From NCBI GenBank assembly GCA_025350985.1, contig JANXWU010000039.1, positions 1-6,012 of the forward strand: 6,012 bases of DNA, given 5' to 3'. The translations under genes were made by a program, and so were the position numbers. Positions 1-5,543 of this stretch are shown piece after piece; the stretch's first letter is position 1, and every line of letters starts with the position of its first letter. This DNA is from Spartobacteria bacterium (GTDB lineage Bacteria > Verrucomicrobiota > Verrucomicrobiia > Chthoniobacterales > Chthoniobacteraceae). The notes below the pieces were generated by a model. The model saw nothing but the letters and a program-made list of their open reading frames with translations. It did no database searches and was not told the DNA's origin.

Positions 1-1
1 C

Positions 2-892
2 GATCATCGCGCGCTGGTGCTGTTCAGCGACGGCGAGGAGATTGACGCGGATGGGGTCGAGGCGGCGCGGAAACAAAAGGAAAGTTTTCGCGTGTTCACC
101 GTCGGCGTGGGGACGCGCGGCGGGTCGCTAATTCCGCTGCCGGAAAGCGGTGGCGGCGTGACATTCGTGAAGGACGAAAAGGGGCAGTTCGTCAAATCGC
201 ATCTCGACGAGGAACGACTCCGAAAACTGGCGGAAGTGGGCGGTGGGTTTTATGTTCACTTGGAAAATGGTCCGGCTGACATGAAACGAATCATCAACGA
301 TGGACTGCGAAAAATGAGCGAGCGTGACTTGGACGCGAAGCTGTCGCGTCAGCCGATCGATCGGTATCAATGGCCGCTTGGGTTTGGACTGGCGCTGCTC
401 GCGGGTTCGATTTTAGTTGGCGAACGGAAACGGGGGACGTCGTTTATTTCCGAATATTATCCGGCGGATTCATCGGCAGAGAGAAACGAATTGCCACCGT
501 TGTTGAGCATAAAAATCGCGGCCATTTATTTGATCGTTTACGCCATCCTGAACACCGCGATTTCCATGCTGGGACTGGCTGTTCACCATTTTGAAAATGA
601 TCGGGGAGGATTAGCCTTCAGGATTGGCGCGGAAACGAGAGAACTCTTGTTCAACATCCTGTTTATAATTTCCGGCATCGGCATTTTGCGGCGCAAACGA
701 TGGGCACGCGGACTCGCGATCACCTTGCTCGTCATCTCGACATTTTACGCTGCAAAGAGTTTTGCGTCGGGATTCTCGCACGGAAGGCCCGATGTCCCGA
801 TTCTAGTTCTTTCATTCGGCCTTTTTGCCCTTTGGAATTCATTTTGGATTTATCTTCTTTGCAGAAACAACCGCGCATCTTTCAACAAGTGA
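2..892 (+). CDS. batB: BatB-like VWA-domain membrane protein, 5' partial, with a four-helix C-terminal extension
   Basis: The reading frame is open from the window edge, so the N-terminal membrane helix and the first MIDAS motif (DxSxS) of the VWA domain lie outside; 296 residues are visible. Residues 4-12 (ALVLFSDGE) are the beta-strand plus the SDGE metal-site motif typical of BatA/BatB VWA domains. They are followed by the family signatures VFTVGVGT (31-38), IPLP (44-47) and a LDEERLRKLAEVGGGFYV block (68-85). RYQWPLGFGLALLAGSILVGERKR (121-144) is the membrane helix after which BatB proteins normally end. Here about 150 further residues follow, with four predicted helices (about 169-194, 214-229, 238-254, 265-287) and a basic loop RRKRWARG. 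In the family the VWA domain sits in the periplasm or at the membrane as part of the Bat complex; this role is inferred. BatA is an alternative name, but a position directly before batC favours BatB. The TGA stop overlaps the batC start. Confidence 0.85.
   Translation, partial: DHRALVLFSDGEEIDADGVEAARKQKESFRVFTVGVGTRGGSLIPLPESGGGVTFVKDEKGQFVKSHLDEERLRKLAEVGGGFYVHLENGPADMKRIINDGLRKMSERDLDAKLSRQPIDRYQWPLGFGLALLAGSILVGERKRGTSFISEYYPADSSAERNELPPLLSIKIAAIYLIVYAILNTAISMLGLAVHHFENDRGGLAFRIGAETRELLFNILFIISGIGILRRKRWARGLAITLLVISTFYAAKSFASGFSHGRPDVPILVLSFGLFALWNSFWIYLLCRNNRASFNK
434..889 (+). other. C-terminal membrane extension of the BatB-like protein
   Basis: This segment encodes residues 145-296 of the VWA protein. 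After a hydrophilic linker (TSFISEYYPADSSAERNE) it holds four hydrophobic stretches and ends in a short basic tail. Hand counts give about 40% GC at 481-540 and 42% at 841-900, against 65% at 61-120 and 62% at 1081-1140, so the segment is AT-richer than the genes around it. It looks like a small four-helix membrane protein fused in frame. I do not recognise the family. Confidence 0.6.
889..892 (+). promoter_or_regulatory. GTGA stop/start overlap coupling batB to batC
   Basis: The GTG start of batC shares three bases with the TGA stop of the upstream gene. No Shine-Dalgarno-like purine run precedes it, which fits translational coupling rather than independent initiation. Starting here gives a complete signal peptide; the next ATG in frame (916) would lose the positively charged first residues. 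Confidence 0.65.
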
Positions 893-1974
893 CCCGTTCC
901 CTGATTATTTTCGTGATGTTTGTTTTAGCGATGCCCTCGGCACCGGCTTGGGCGCGCAACGCGGGGGTTGAGCTTTACACCCAGCAAAAATACAAGGAGG
1001 CGGGCGAGGTTTTCCAAAAAGAACTCGCACGGCGCGGCGACTCGGCGGCCTTGCATTTCGACGTGGGAACGGCGGCGTATAAAACGGCGCAATACGAGAA
1101 GGCGCTGGAGTCTTTCAGCAAGGCGCTGGCGGGGGCGGATGCGAAGTTGCAGCCGAAGTCCGAATACAATCTCGGCAACACGCTTTACCAAATCGGCGCG
1201 GGCAAGACGGAGAAGGACGCGAAGCTCAAGGAATGGCACGGCGCGCTCGAACACTACGAGCAGGCGCTCAAACTCGAGCCGCAGAATGCCGACGCGAAAC
1301 ATAATCGCGAGGCTGTGGGGCGGATGGTGGAGGAGTTGGAAAAACAGAAAAAGGAAGACGAGAAAAAACAGGAACAGGAAAAGCAACAACAGCAGCAATC
1401 GCAGAAGTCCGAGCAGAAAGATCAGCAACCAAAAAAGGACGGGGAGCAGCCGGAACAAAAAGAGCAGCCGCAGAAAAAAGACGACGGAAAAAAATCGGAG
1501 CAGCAATCAAAGTCCGAACAACAGGATGACAAAAATCAGGAGCAGAAAAATCAAAGCGGTGGAGAAAAGAAGGACTCCGAGCAACAGCAACAAAAGCAGC
1601 AGCAGGGCAAGGACGACAAGGGCGAGCAGAAGGACGGCGAACAAAAGCAGCAGGAAAATTCCTCAAAAGATGAAAAGCGTTCCGGCGACGGCTCGAAACA
1701 AGGTCAGCCGCAGACACCGCCGGAAAAGCCGAATCCCGCCAATGCGCCTCCACCGTCCGACAAGAGATTTGCGGGCGACGTGAAAGCGGCGCAGCCGCAG
1801 GACAAAGGTGAAAACGAAAAAGCGCAGCCTGCCGAAATCGCCGAGGGCGAGGTGAAGGAAGGCGAGATGTCGAAGGGCCAGGCGATGAGCCTGCTCGAAT
1901 CTTTGAAGGGCGATGACGAGCGAGTGACGCTGACTGAACGGAAGCGCGCGACGCGTGTCGGAAAGGACTGGTGA
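889..1974 (+). CDS. batC: BatC-like TPR protein with long K/Q/E-rich tail
   Basis: The GTG start gives 361 residues. Residues 1-22 form a signal peptide: MTRS, a hydrophobic core LIIFVMFVLAM, then PSAPAWA with likely cleavage after Ala22. TPR-type helices follow: RNAGVELYTQQKYKEAGEVF (23-42), AALHFDVGTAAYKTAQYEKA (53-72) and EYNLGNTLYQIG (92-103) continuing to WHGALEHYEQALKLEPQNADA (116-136). From about 149 to 264 the chain is almost only K, Q, E, D, S and G, probably disordered or coiled. The C-terminus is ordered again: MSKGQAMSLLESLKGDDERV, then a basic stretch ending in KDW, which is the tail typical of BatC in Bat operons. In the family BatC is a TPR scaffold for the VWA proteins at the envelope. 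It lies between the VWA gene and batD with overlaps at both ends. An ORF extending upstream to 700 is rejected because it would overlap the VWA gene and hide the signal peptide. Confidence 0.9.
   Translation: MTRSLIIFVMFVLAMPSAPAWARNAGVELYTQQKYKEAGEVFQKELARRGDSAALHFDVGTAAYKTAQYEKALESFSKALAGADAKLQPKSEYNLGNTLYQIGAGKTEKDAKLKEWHGALEHYEQALKLEPQNADAKHNREAVGRMVEELEKQKKEDEKKQEQEKQQQQQSQKSEQKDQQPKKDGEQPEQKEQPQKKDDGKKSEQQSKSEQQDDKNQEQKNQSGGEKKDSEQQQQKQQQGKDDKGEQKDGEQKQQENSSKDEKRSGDGSKQGQPQTPPEKPNPANAPPPSDKRFAGDVKAAQPQDKGENEKAQPAEIAEGEVKEGEMSKGQAMSLLESLKGDDERVTLTERKRATRVGKDW
1333..1680 (+). repeat. Low-complexity K/Q/E-coding, purine-rich tract inside batC
   Basis: The tract encodes batC residues about 149-264, dominated by AAA/AAG, CAG/CAA and GAA/GAG codons with several short glutamine runs (for example QQQQQ at 166-170). 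The + strand is strongly purine-rich and contains A runs of six (1474-1479) and seven (1488-1494). There is no exact long tandem unit; it is compositional repetition. The antisense strand gives a spurious leucine/phenylalanine-rich ORF for this reason. Confidence 0.8.
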
Positions 1975-1976
1975 TG
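1962..1976 (+). promoter_or_regulatory. batD ribosome binding site with TGATG overlap
   Basis: AAAGGA at 1962-1967 lies 6 bases before the ATG at 1974-1976, whose A is shared with the TGA stop of batC (1972-1974). A GTG one codon upstream (1971) is also possible, but ATG with this spacing is preferred. The arrangement implies coupling of batC and batD translation. Confidence 0.6.
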
Positions 1977-3434
1977 AATTTCAAATTTCCGATTTTTAAT
2001 TTCAGACTTTTGTCGGTCGTCGCGGCCTCGCTTCTCGTGGTTTTCATTTCGGCCCGGGCCGATGATTTGAAAATCGAAGTGACTCTTTCCGAAACGACCA
2101 CGGCCATCGGCGAACCGGTGGAACTCCAGATCAAGATCACCGGCGTGTCGCAACTCAACGAGCCGGGAAACTTGCGCATCGACGGGCTGGACATCCAGTT
2201 TGTCCGACAATCATCCCAGCAAATGCTGCAGTTTGGAACAGGCTTAAAAGGTGGCCACACGACGAGCGTGACCGCCAAATATATCGTCACTCCCCAGCGC
2301 GAAGGGACGTTCACCATTCCGCCATTATCGATTGAGGTGGGTGGAAAAAAGGCAGCGTCGGAAGCAGTGACGCTCAAGGTGCAGAAAGGGGCCGGGGGAC
2401 TGGCCAAGGCGGAGGAGCAGGCGGAAACGGCGTTCGCGAAAATCGTCCCCGCGCGCTTGCAGGCGTACGTGGGTGAGGCGGTGCCGATGGAGGTGCGAAT
2501 TTATGTGGACGCGCGCATTCAGCACTGGGGCTGGGACCGGCAAAAACCGCCGGATTTAAAGACCGACAGCTTCACGACGCAGAAGTGGATTGGTTCCGAA
2601 GCGACGAGCACGGCGAAGAACGGACGCGCCTATCACCTGCTGGTTTTTCGCACGGCGATCACGCCGGCGAAGGCGGGAAAACTTCCCGTCGGGCCGGGCG
2701 AGTTCAAAATCGTCGTGCAGCTTCCGCGGCCAAAAAACCGGCGTCCGCACATGGGCACCGGCAGTTTGTTTGACGACGATTTTCCCGATCCGTTCGGCAT
2801 GTTCCAGCAGCAGCAGGAATTGGCGGTGCCGATCAAATCAGTCGATCTCGAAGTGCGCCCGCTGCCGCCTGGCGCGCCGAAAAGTTTCGCGGGCGCGGTC
2901 GGGCGATTCACGTTTTTGGCGGATGCCAGTCCGCGCACCGTCCATGTCGGCGACCCGGTTACGCTCACCACGAAAATTTCTGGCCGGGGAAATTTCGACC
3001 GCCTCCCGGCGCCGCGTCTGGCGGAAGAGAGCGGATGGCGCAGTTACGCGCCAGCGGGAAAATTTGCGGCGGATGACGATCTCGGCATTAGCGGCACGAA
3101 AACTTTTGAGATGGCGGTGGTGCCGGAAGAGAAAAAATCAACGCTGCCCGCGGTGGAATTTTCCTTCTTCGATCCGGTCTCGGAAAAATACGTCACGCAG
3201 ACGGCCGAGAGGATGACGATCACGACGGAGGGTGAAAAGCTGGCCACCGCGGCCACACCGGCTCCAAGCGGGACGCCGCCCGCACTCGTGCCCGGCACCG
3301 CGCCGGTGGCAGCGCCGAGTGATATTCTTTACCTCCGCACCGATGCAGGCGGATGGAGTGAGTCGCTCCAGCCGCTTTTTCGCCGCCGCACTTTTTGGCT
3401 GGCGCAGACCGTGCCACTCGCCGCCCTGCTGTGA
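1974..3434 (+). CDS. batD: BatD-like protein, periplasmic part, cut by an in-frame TGA inside its membrane helix
   Basis: The visible product has 486 residues. Residues 1-29 form a signal peptide (core LLSVVAASLLVVFISARA, cleavage near 29), preceded by the repeat-derived FKFPIFNF. Ig-like domains follow. LKIEVTLSETTTAIGEPVEL (32-51) opens the first; PARLQAYVGEAVPMEVRIYV (159-178) matches the 'YVGE' strand of BatD; an acidic/aromatic FDDDFPDPFGMF (266-277) is characteristic; VHVGDPVTLTTKISGRGNFD (323-342) with LPAPRL is the next BatD repeat. After a proline/alanine linker (about 425-449) comes RRRTFWLAQTVPLAALL, the start of the single membrane helix, and then TGA at 3432-3434. The same frame goes on with LIGFG and a typical BatD cytoplasmic tail (3450-3824). 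BatD normally contains both parts in one chain of about 600 residues, so this is a complete batD split by one stop codon. Whether it is a mutation, a sequencing error or readthrough cannot be decided here. Confidence 0.88.
   Translation: MNFKFPIFNFRLLSVVAASLLVVFISARADDLKIEVTLSETTTAIGEPVELQIKITGVSQLNEPGNLRIDGLDIQFVRQSSQQMLQFGTGLKGGHTTSVTAKYIVTPQREGTFTIPPLSIEVGGKKAASEAVTLKVQKGAGGLAKAEEQAETAFAKIVPARLQAYVGEAVPMEVRIYVDARIQHWGWDRQKPPDLKTDSFTTQKWIGSEATSTAKNGRAYHLLVFRTAITPAKAGKLPVGPGEFKIVVQLPRPKNRRPHMGTGSLFDDDFPDPFGMFQQQQELAVPIKSVDLEVRPLPPGAPKSFAGAVGRFTFLADASPRTVHVGDPVTLTTKISGRGNFDRLPAPRLAEESGWRSYAPAGKFAADDDLGISGTKTFEMAVVPEEKKSTLPAVEFSFFDPVSEKYVTQTAERMTITTEGEKLATAATPAPSGTPPALVPGTAPVAAPSDILYLRTDAGGWSESLQPLFRRRTFWLAQTVPLAALL
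1977..2004 (+). repeat. Degenerate heptamer repeat within the batD start
   Basis: Four consecutive 7-base units read AATTTCA, AATTTCC, GATTTTT, AATTTCA directly after the ATG. The block is AT-rich in a GC-rich surrounding and encodes NFKFPIFNF. Such heptameric AT-rich repeats usually lie between genes; here one supplies the beginning of a signal peptide. Confidence 0.55.
3432..3434 (+). other. In-frame TGA interrupting batD
   Basis: The codons are CTG CTG TGA CTC ATC GGT TTC GGC ATG. Without the stop the frame reads FWLAQTVPLAALL-x-LIGFGMARARNR, a normal single-pass helix followed by basic residues. One base change from TGG (Trp) or GGA (Gly) would create the TGA. The following base is C, a context in which UGA is known to be comparatively leaky. 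Confidence 0.8.
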
Positions 3435-3449
3435 CTCATCGGTTTCGGC

Positions 3450-3824
3450 ATGGCGCGGGCTCGCAACCGGGATGCGGAAACGGCGCGCGTGGCGAAGTTG
3501 CGGCAGGAGAAAAATGCCGCCGAAAAAGTGCTGCGCCGCGAGAACGTGGATTATGCAGACTTCATGGAGGCGGTGTCGAAGTGGCTGAGGGTGGACGCCG
3601 CAATCATCGGCGGGAAAACTTTTGCCGTCCTCGACGCCGACGACGTGTACGCGGCGCGCGTTTTGAATCGCGAGACAGTCGCGGACATTCACGCGCTTTT
3701 CGAGTCGTGCCATGAACTGCGTTACGCGGGCACGGCCGGCGGCGGTGAAAATTTGTCCCCGCAGCGGCGGGCGGAAGTGCGCGAAATCCTGCGAGCTTAC
3801 GAGAGGGCTCCGCGCCATGTTTGA
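3450..3824 (+). CDS. batD: BatD cytoplasmic C-terminal part, downstream of the in-frame TGA
   Basis: This piece is in the same frame as the upstream batD part; the frame is open from 3435 and its first ATG is at 3450, giving 124 residues. It begins with the basic, charged helix that follows the BatD membrane segment (MARARNRDAETARVAKLRQE). A small helical domain comes next: DYADFMEAVSKWLRVDAAII (34-53), then VLNRETVADIHALFESCHELRYAG (71-94), LSPQRRAEVREILRAYERA (102-120). The order 'DFxxAvskWLr', 'hxLfexCxxlRYaG' and a final helix is the usual BatD tail. It has no signal peptide or membrane helix. There is no clear ribosome binding site before 3450, so separate production would need reinitiation 15 bases after the stop, or readthrough. 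Its sequence is intact and free of further stops, so the interruption is either recent or tolerated. Its TGA lies inside batE (8-base overlap). Confidence 0.75.
   Translation: MARARNRDAETARVAKLRQEKNAAEKVLRRENVDYADFMEAVSKWLRVDAAIIGGKTFAVLDADDVYAARVLNRETVADIHALFESCHELRYAGTAGGGENLSPQRRAEVREILRAYERAPRHV
3801..3824 (+). promoter_or_regulatory. batE ribosome binding site and 8-base overlap with batD tail
   Basis: A purine run GAGAGG (3801-3806) precedes the ATG at 3817 by 10 bases. The upstream frame stops with TGA at 3822-3824, so the two genes overlap by 8 bases. The start gives a full signal peptide. The ATG at 3712 in the same frame would overlap the batD tail by over 100 bases and is rejected. 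Confidence 0.6.
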
Positions 3825-4578
3825 GTTTTCCATTCGGCGAGCGCACGGGCTGGCCCTGGCCATCGCCGCTCTCGGATTGATCAGCAGCGCGAGGGCGGCG
3901 AATCCGCGTGGCTTCGAGCGCGCGAACCAACTTTACGATCAGGGAAAATTTGCGGAGGCAGCGGAGGCTTACGAATCAATCGTGAAGACCGGGAATCTCA
4001 GCGCGAACCTTTTCCACAACTTGGGCAACACCGAGTATCGGCTCGCCCAGCCTGCCTCTGCGATGCTCGCGTATGAACGGGCGCTGGCGCTCGATCCCGC
4101 GCACGCGGAAGCCCGCGCCAATCTCGCTCTGCTGCGCAGCCAGTCGGGCTCGAAAATGGAGACGCGGCGATGGTGGAGTCCCGCTTTTTCCGTGGCCGAC
4201 GAGAACACGTTTGTGCTCGTGGCCTGCGCAGCCGCGTGGGCGGGGGTGTTTGCGATCACGGCGATTTTTGTTCGCCGACGCAAACAAAATGCCTGGCTTG
4301 GGTTTGCCGCCGCCGTTGCGACAGTCGTCGCGGTTTACGCGGGGAGCGGAGCGTTTTTGGGTGAGCGGGAAAACGCAGCGTCGCTCGTGATCGCCAAAAC
4401 CGCGGACGCGCGGTTGGCCCCGGCGGAAGGATCTCCGTCGGTGCAAACGCTGCCGATGGGCAGCCGCGTGCAGGTGCTGAGTGAGCGGGGACTTTGGAAT
4501 TATTGCGCGCTGCCCAGCGGCGAACGCGGCTGGATTCCGGCGAAGCTGATCGCACGCATCCGCCTTCCCTCCTCGTGA
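3817..4578 (+). CDS. batE: BatE-like TPR and SH3-domain membrane protein
   Basis: The product has 253 residues. A signal peptide covers 1-28 (FEFSIRRAH, then GLALAIAALGLISSARAA). Two TPR units follow: GFERANQLYDQGKFAEAAEAYESIV (32-56) and ANLFHNLGNTEYRLAQPASAMLAYERALALDPAHAEA (63-99), the latter with the canonical N-LGN and AL-LDP positions. Two membrane helices, about 131-152 and 159-180, are separated by a short basic loop RRRKQNAW. The C-terminal 186-248 is a bacterial SH3-like domain (ASLVIAKTADARL, then LPMGSRVQVLSERGLWNYC and GERGWIPAKLI). This order is that of BatE. By topology, the TPRs and the SH3-like domain should both face the periplasm, where the SH3-like part may contact cell-wall material; that is inference. 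The gene overlaps its neighbours at both ends (8 bases upstream, GTGA downstream). Confidence 0.9.
   Translation: MFEFSIRRAHGLALAIAALGLISSARAANPRGFERANQLYDQGKFAEAAEAYESIVKTGNLSANLFHNLGNTEYRLAQPASAMLAYERALALDPAHAEARANLALLRSQSGSKMETRRWWSPAFSVADENTFVLVACAAAWAGVFAITAIFVRRRKQNAWLGFAAAVATVVAVYAGSGAFLGERENAASLVIAKTADARLAPAEGSPSVQTLPMGSRVQVLSERGLWNYCALPSGERGWIPAKLIARIRLPSS
4575..4578 (+). promoter_or_regulatory. GTGA stop/start overlap coupling batE to the DUF3108 gene
   Basis: The GTG start of the downstream gene overlaps the TGA of batE, the same design as at 889. No purine-rich ribosome binding site is seen upstream; the preceding bases are pyrimidine-rich (CCTTCCCTCCTC). The alternative ATG at 4611 would remove the basic and hydrophobic signal sequence. 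Confidence 0.6.
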
Positions 4579-5360
4579 AGCGCGCGGCGCTGCTCTTTTT
4601 TTCGATCGCGATGCGCGCGTTCGGAGACGAGGATTGGCGGGCGCGTTTGACGCCGCTCGTCCCCGGCGATTTCCCGCCACCGGTTCCGCTCACGGCACAC
4701 TATCGCCTCGGGTGGAGCGGCGTCACGGCGGGCGATGCGAGCATTTCCTACAGCCGGTCCAAGCCTGGCTTGCTCCAGCTCGAAGCGCGCGGCGGCACCA
4801 GCGGCGTGGCGCGGAAGCTTTGGAAGCTGGACGCGGAACATGTCGGCACCGCGCGCGCGGCGACGTTGCGACCGATCCTTGTGAAACAGAGCGAGACCTA
4901 CAGCGGCTACACGATGAAAACGGAACTGCAATTTACGATCGCGAGTGTCACGCGAATACGACGGAAAATTCCCAACGATCCCGTGGCGCAAAGCAAAACC
5001 TTCAAGCTGCCGAACACGCTGGATTTGCACACGGCGTTGATGTTCGTGCGCAGCCAACCGCTCGAAGCGGGACAAACGCTGACGTTCGTGATTTATCCGA
5101 TCAGTTCACCCTACCTCGCCACGGTTTCCGTGTCGGGCCGCGAGAGGATTTCCGTGAAGCTGGGAAAATACGACGCGATCAAACTGGACTTGAAGCTGTG
5201 GCAGATCACGAAGGATTTTCAGCTTGCGCCGCACCCGCAGTTCAAGCGCGCGACCGCGTGGTTGTCGGACGACAAGAACCGGCTGCCCTTGAAAATCGAG
5301 GCGGACATTTTCGTCGGCAACGTGTGGACGGAACTTGACCGGCTGACCATCGGAAAGTGA
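4575..5360 (+). CDS. Secreted DUF3108-family protein, last gene of the bat operon
   Basis: The GTG start gives 261 residues. Residues 1-17 form a short signal peptide (MKRAALLFFSIAMRAFG). The mature part has the DUF3108 layout: the opening beta strand AHYRLGWSGVTAGDASISYS (41-60), the middle block DLHTALMFVRSQPLEAGQTL (150-169) followed by TFVIYP, and the closing WLSDDKNRLPLKIEADIFVG (229-248), which is the most recognisable signature of the family. These proteins are predicted beta-rich periplasmic or outer-membrane-associated proteins of unknown function. There is no lipobox cysteine in the signal region, so it is probably soluble in the periplasm. The GTGA overlap with batE places it in the bat operon, suggesting a role with the Bat envelope complex; that link is inference. 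Family assignment is from motif recognition, without a profile search. Confidence 0.8.
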   Translation: MKRAALLFFSIAMRAFGDEDWRARLTPLVPGDFPPPVPLTAHYRLGWSGVTAGDASISYSRSKPGLLQLEARGGTSGVARKLWKLDAEHVGTARAATLRPILVKQSETYSGYTMKTELQFTIASVTRIRRKIPNDPVAQSKTFKLPNTLDLHTALMFVRSQPLEAGQTLTFVIYPISSPYLATVSVSGRERISVKLGKYDAIKLDLKLWQITKDFQLAPHPQFKRATAWLSDDKNRLPLKIEADIFVGNVWTELDRLTIGK

Positions 5361-5422
5361 CTGGAGGCTGAGGCATCTGCCACCGAGTTCTGGCGAGCAC
5401 AGGTGCGTTGCCGGTGAACGAT

Positions 5423-5492
5423 GGCGCCTCGCCGTCGCGGATTTTCAGGCGCGTTTCGCCTTCTAGGGAAAGTTCGTTTTGGCGAGGGCGCC
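5423..5492 (+). repeat. Inverted repeat with arms GGCGCCTCGCC / GGCGAGGGCGCC
   Basis: The left arm is 5423-5433 and the right arm 5481-5492. They are complementary apart from one extra G in the right arm. The 47-base loop contains its own small perfect hairpin (AGGCG at 5447-5451, CGCCT at 5457-5461), so a branched RNA or cruciform could form. There is no T-run directly after the right arm, so this is not a standard intrinsic terminator, though it lies where one for either convergent gene would be expected. Confidence 0.6.
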
Positions 5493-5500
5493 AGAACCGG

Positions 5501-5515
5501 CACGCGAGGCGCGTG
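5501..5515 (+). repeat. Perfect hairpin CACGCG-AGG-CGCGTG
   Basis: Six-base arms flank a three-base loop, 8 bases beyond the larger inverted repeat. The following CGCTCCCCC and a TTTT at 5529-5532 are too far away for a clear Rho-independent terminator. Confidence 0.6.
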
Positions 5516-5543
5516 CGCTCCCCCGACTGTTTTGCCGCCGCGG

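Larger units (their letters stand above)
5361..5530 (+). repeat. Cluster of short GC-rich palindromes, probable dispersed intergenic element
   Basis: This is the convergent intergenic space and I find no supported gene in it. It begins immediately after the TGA of the DUF3108 gene and contains at least four inverted repeats: GGCA-TC-TGCC (5372-5381), the long pair 5423-5433/5481-5492, AGGCG-CGTTT-CGCCT (5447-5461) and CACGCG-AGG-CGCGTG (5501-5515). Variants of GAGGC and GGCGCC recur. The pattern resembles multi-palindrome repeats found many times between genes in some Verrucomicrobia genomes; that resemblance is from memory and not tested. Confidence 0.5.

Noticed and set aside
700..888. Upstream extension of batC to an ATG at 700
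   Set aside because: It would overlap the VWA gene by almost 200 bases and place the signal peptide in the interior of the protein; GTG 889 explains the data better.
925..1506. A leucine/phenylalanine-rich - strand frame resembling a membrane protein
   Set aside because: Its hydrophobic stretches are the direct complement of the lysine/glutamine/glutamate codons of batC.
1268..2407. A 379-codon open frame on the - strand across batC and batD
   Set aside because: It lies antisense to two well-supported genes, has arginine/serine/proline-biased composition typical of reading opposite GC-rich and K/Q/E-rich codons, and shows no domain.
3432..3434. Selenocysteine or reassigned TGA at the batD stop
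   Set aside because: A membrane-helix position is an implausible selenocysteine site, no clear SECIS-like hairpin was recognised just downstream, and TGA ends the other + strand genes in the window.
3712..3816. Upstream extension of batE to an ATG at 3712
   Set aside because: It overlaps the BatD C-terminal domain and precedes a proper signal peptide at 3817, which has its own ribosome binding site.
5481..5540. Rho-independent terminator for the bat operon
   Set aside because: GC-rich hairpins exist but no T-run directly follows either arm on the + strand; termination here remains possible but is not shown.
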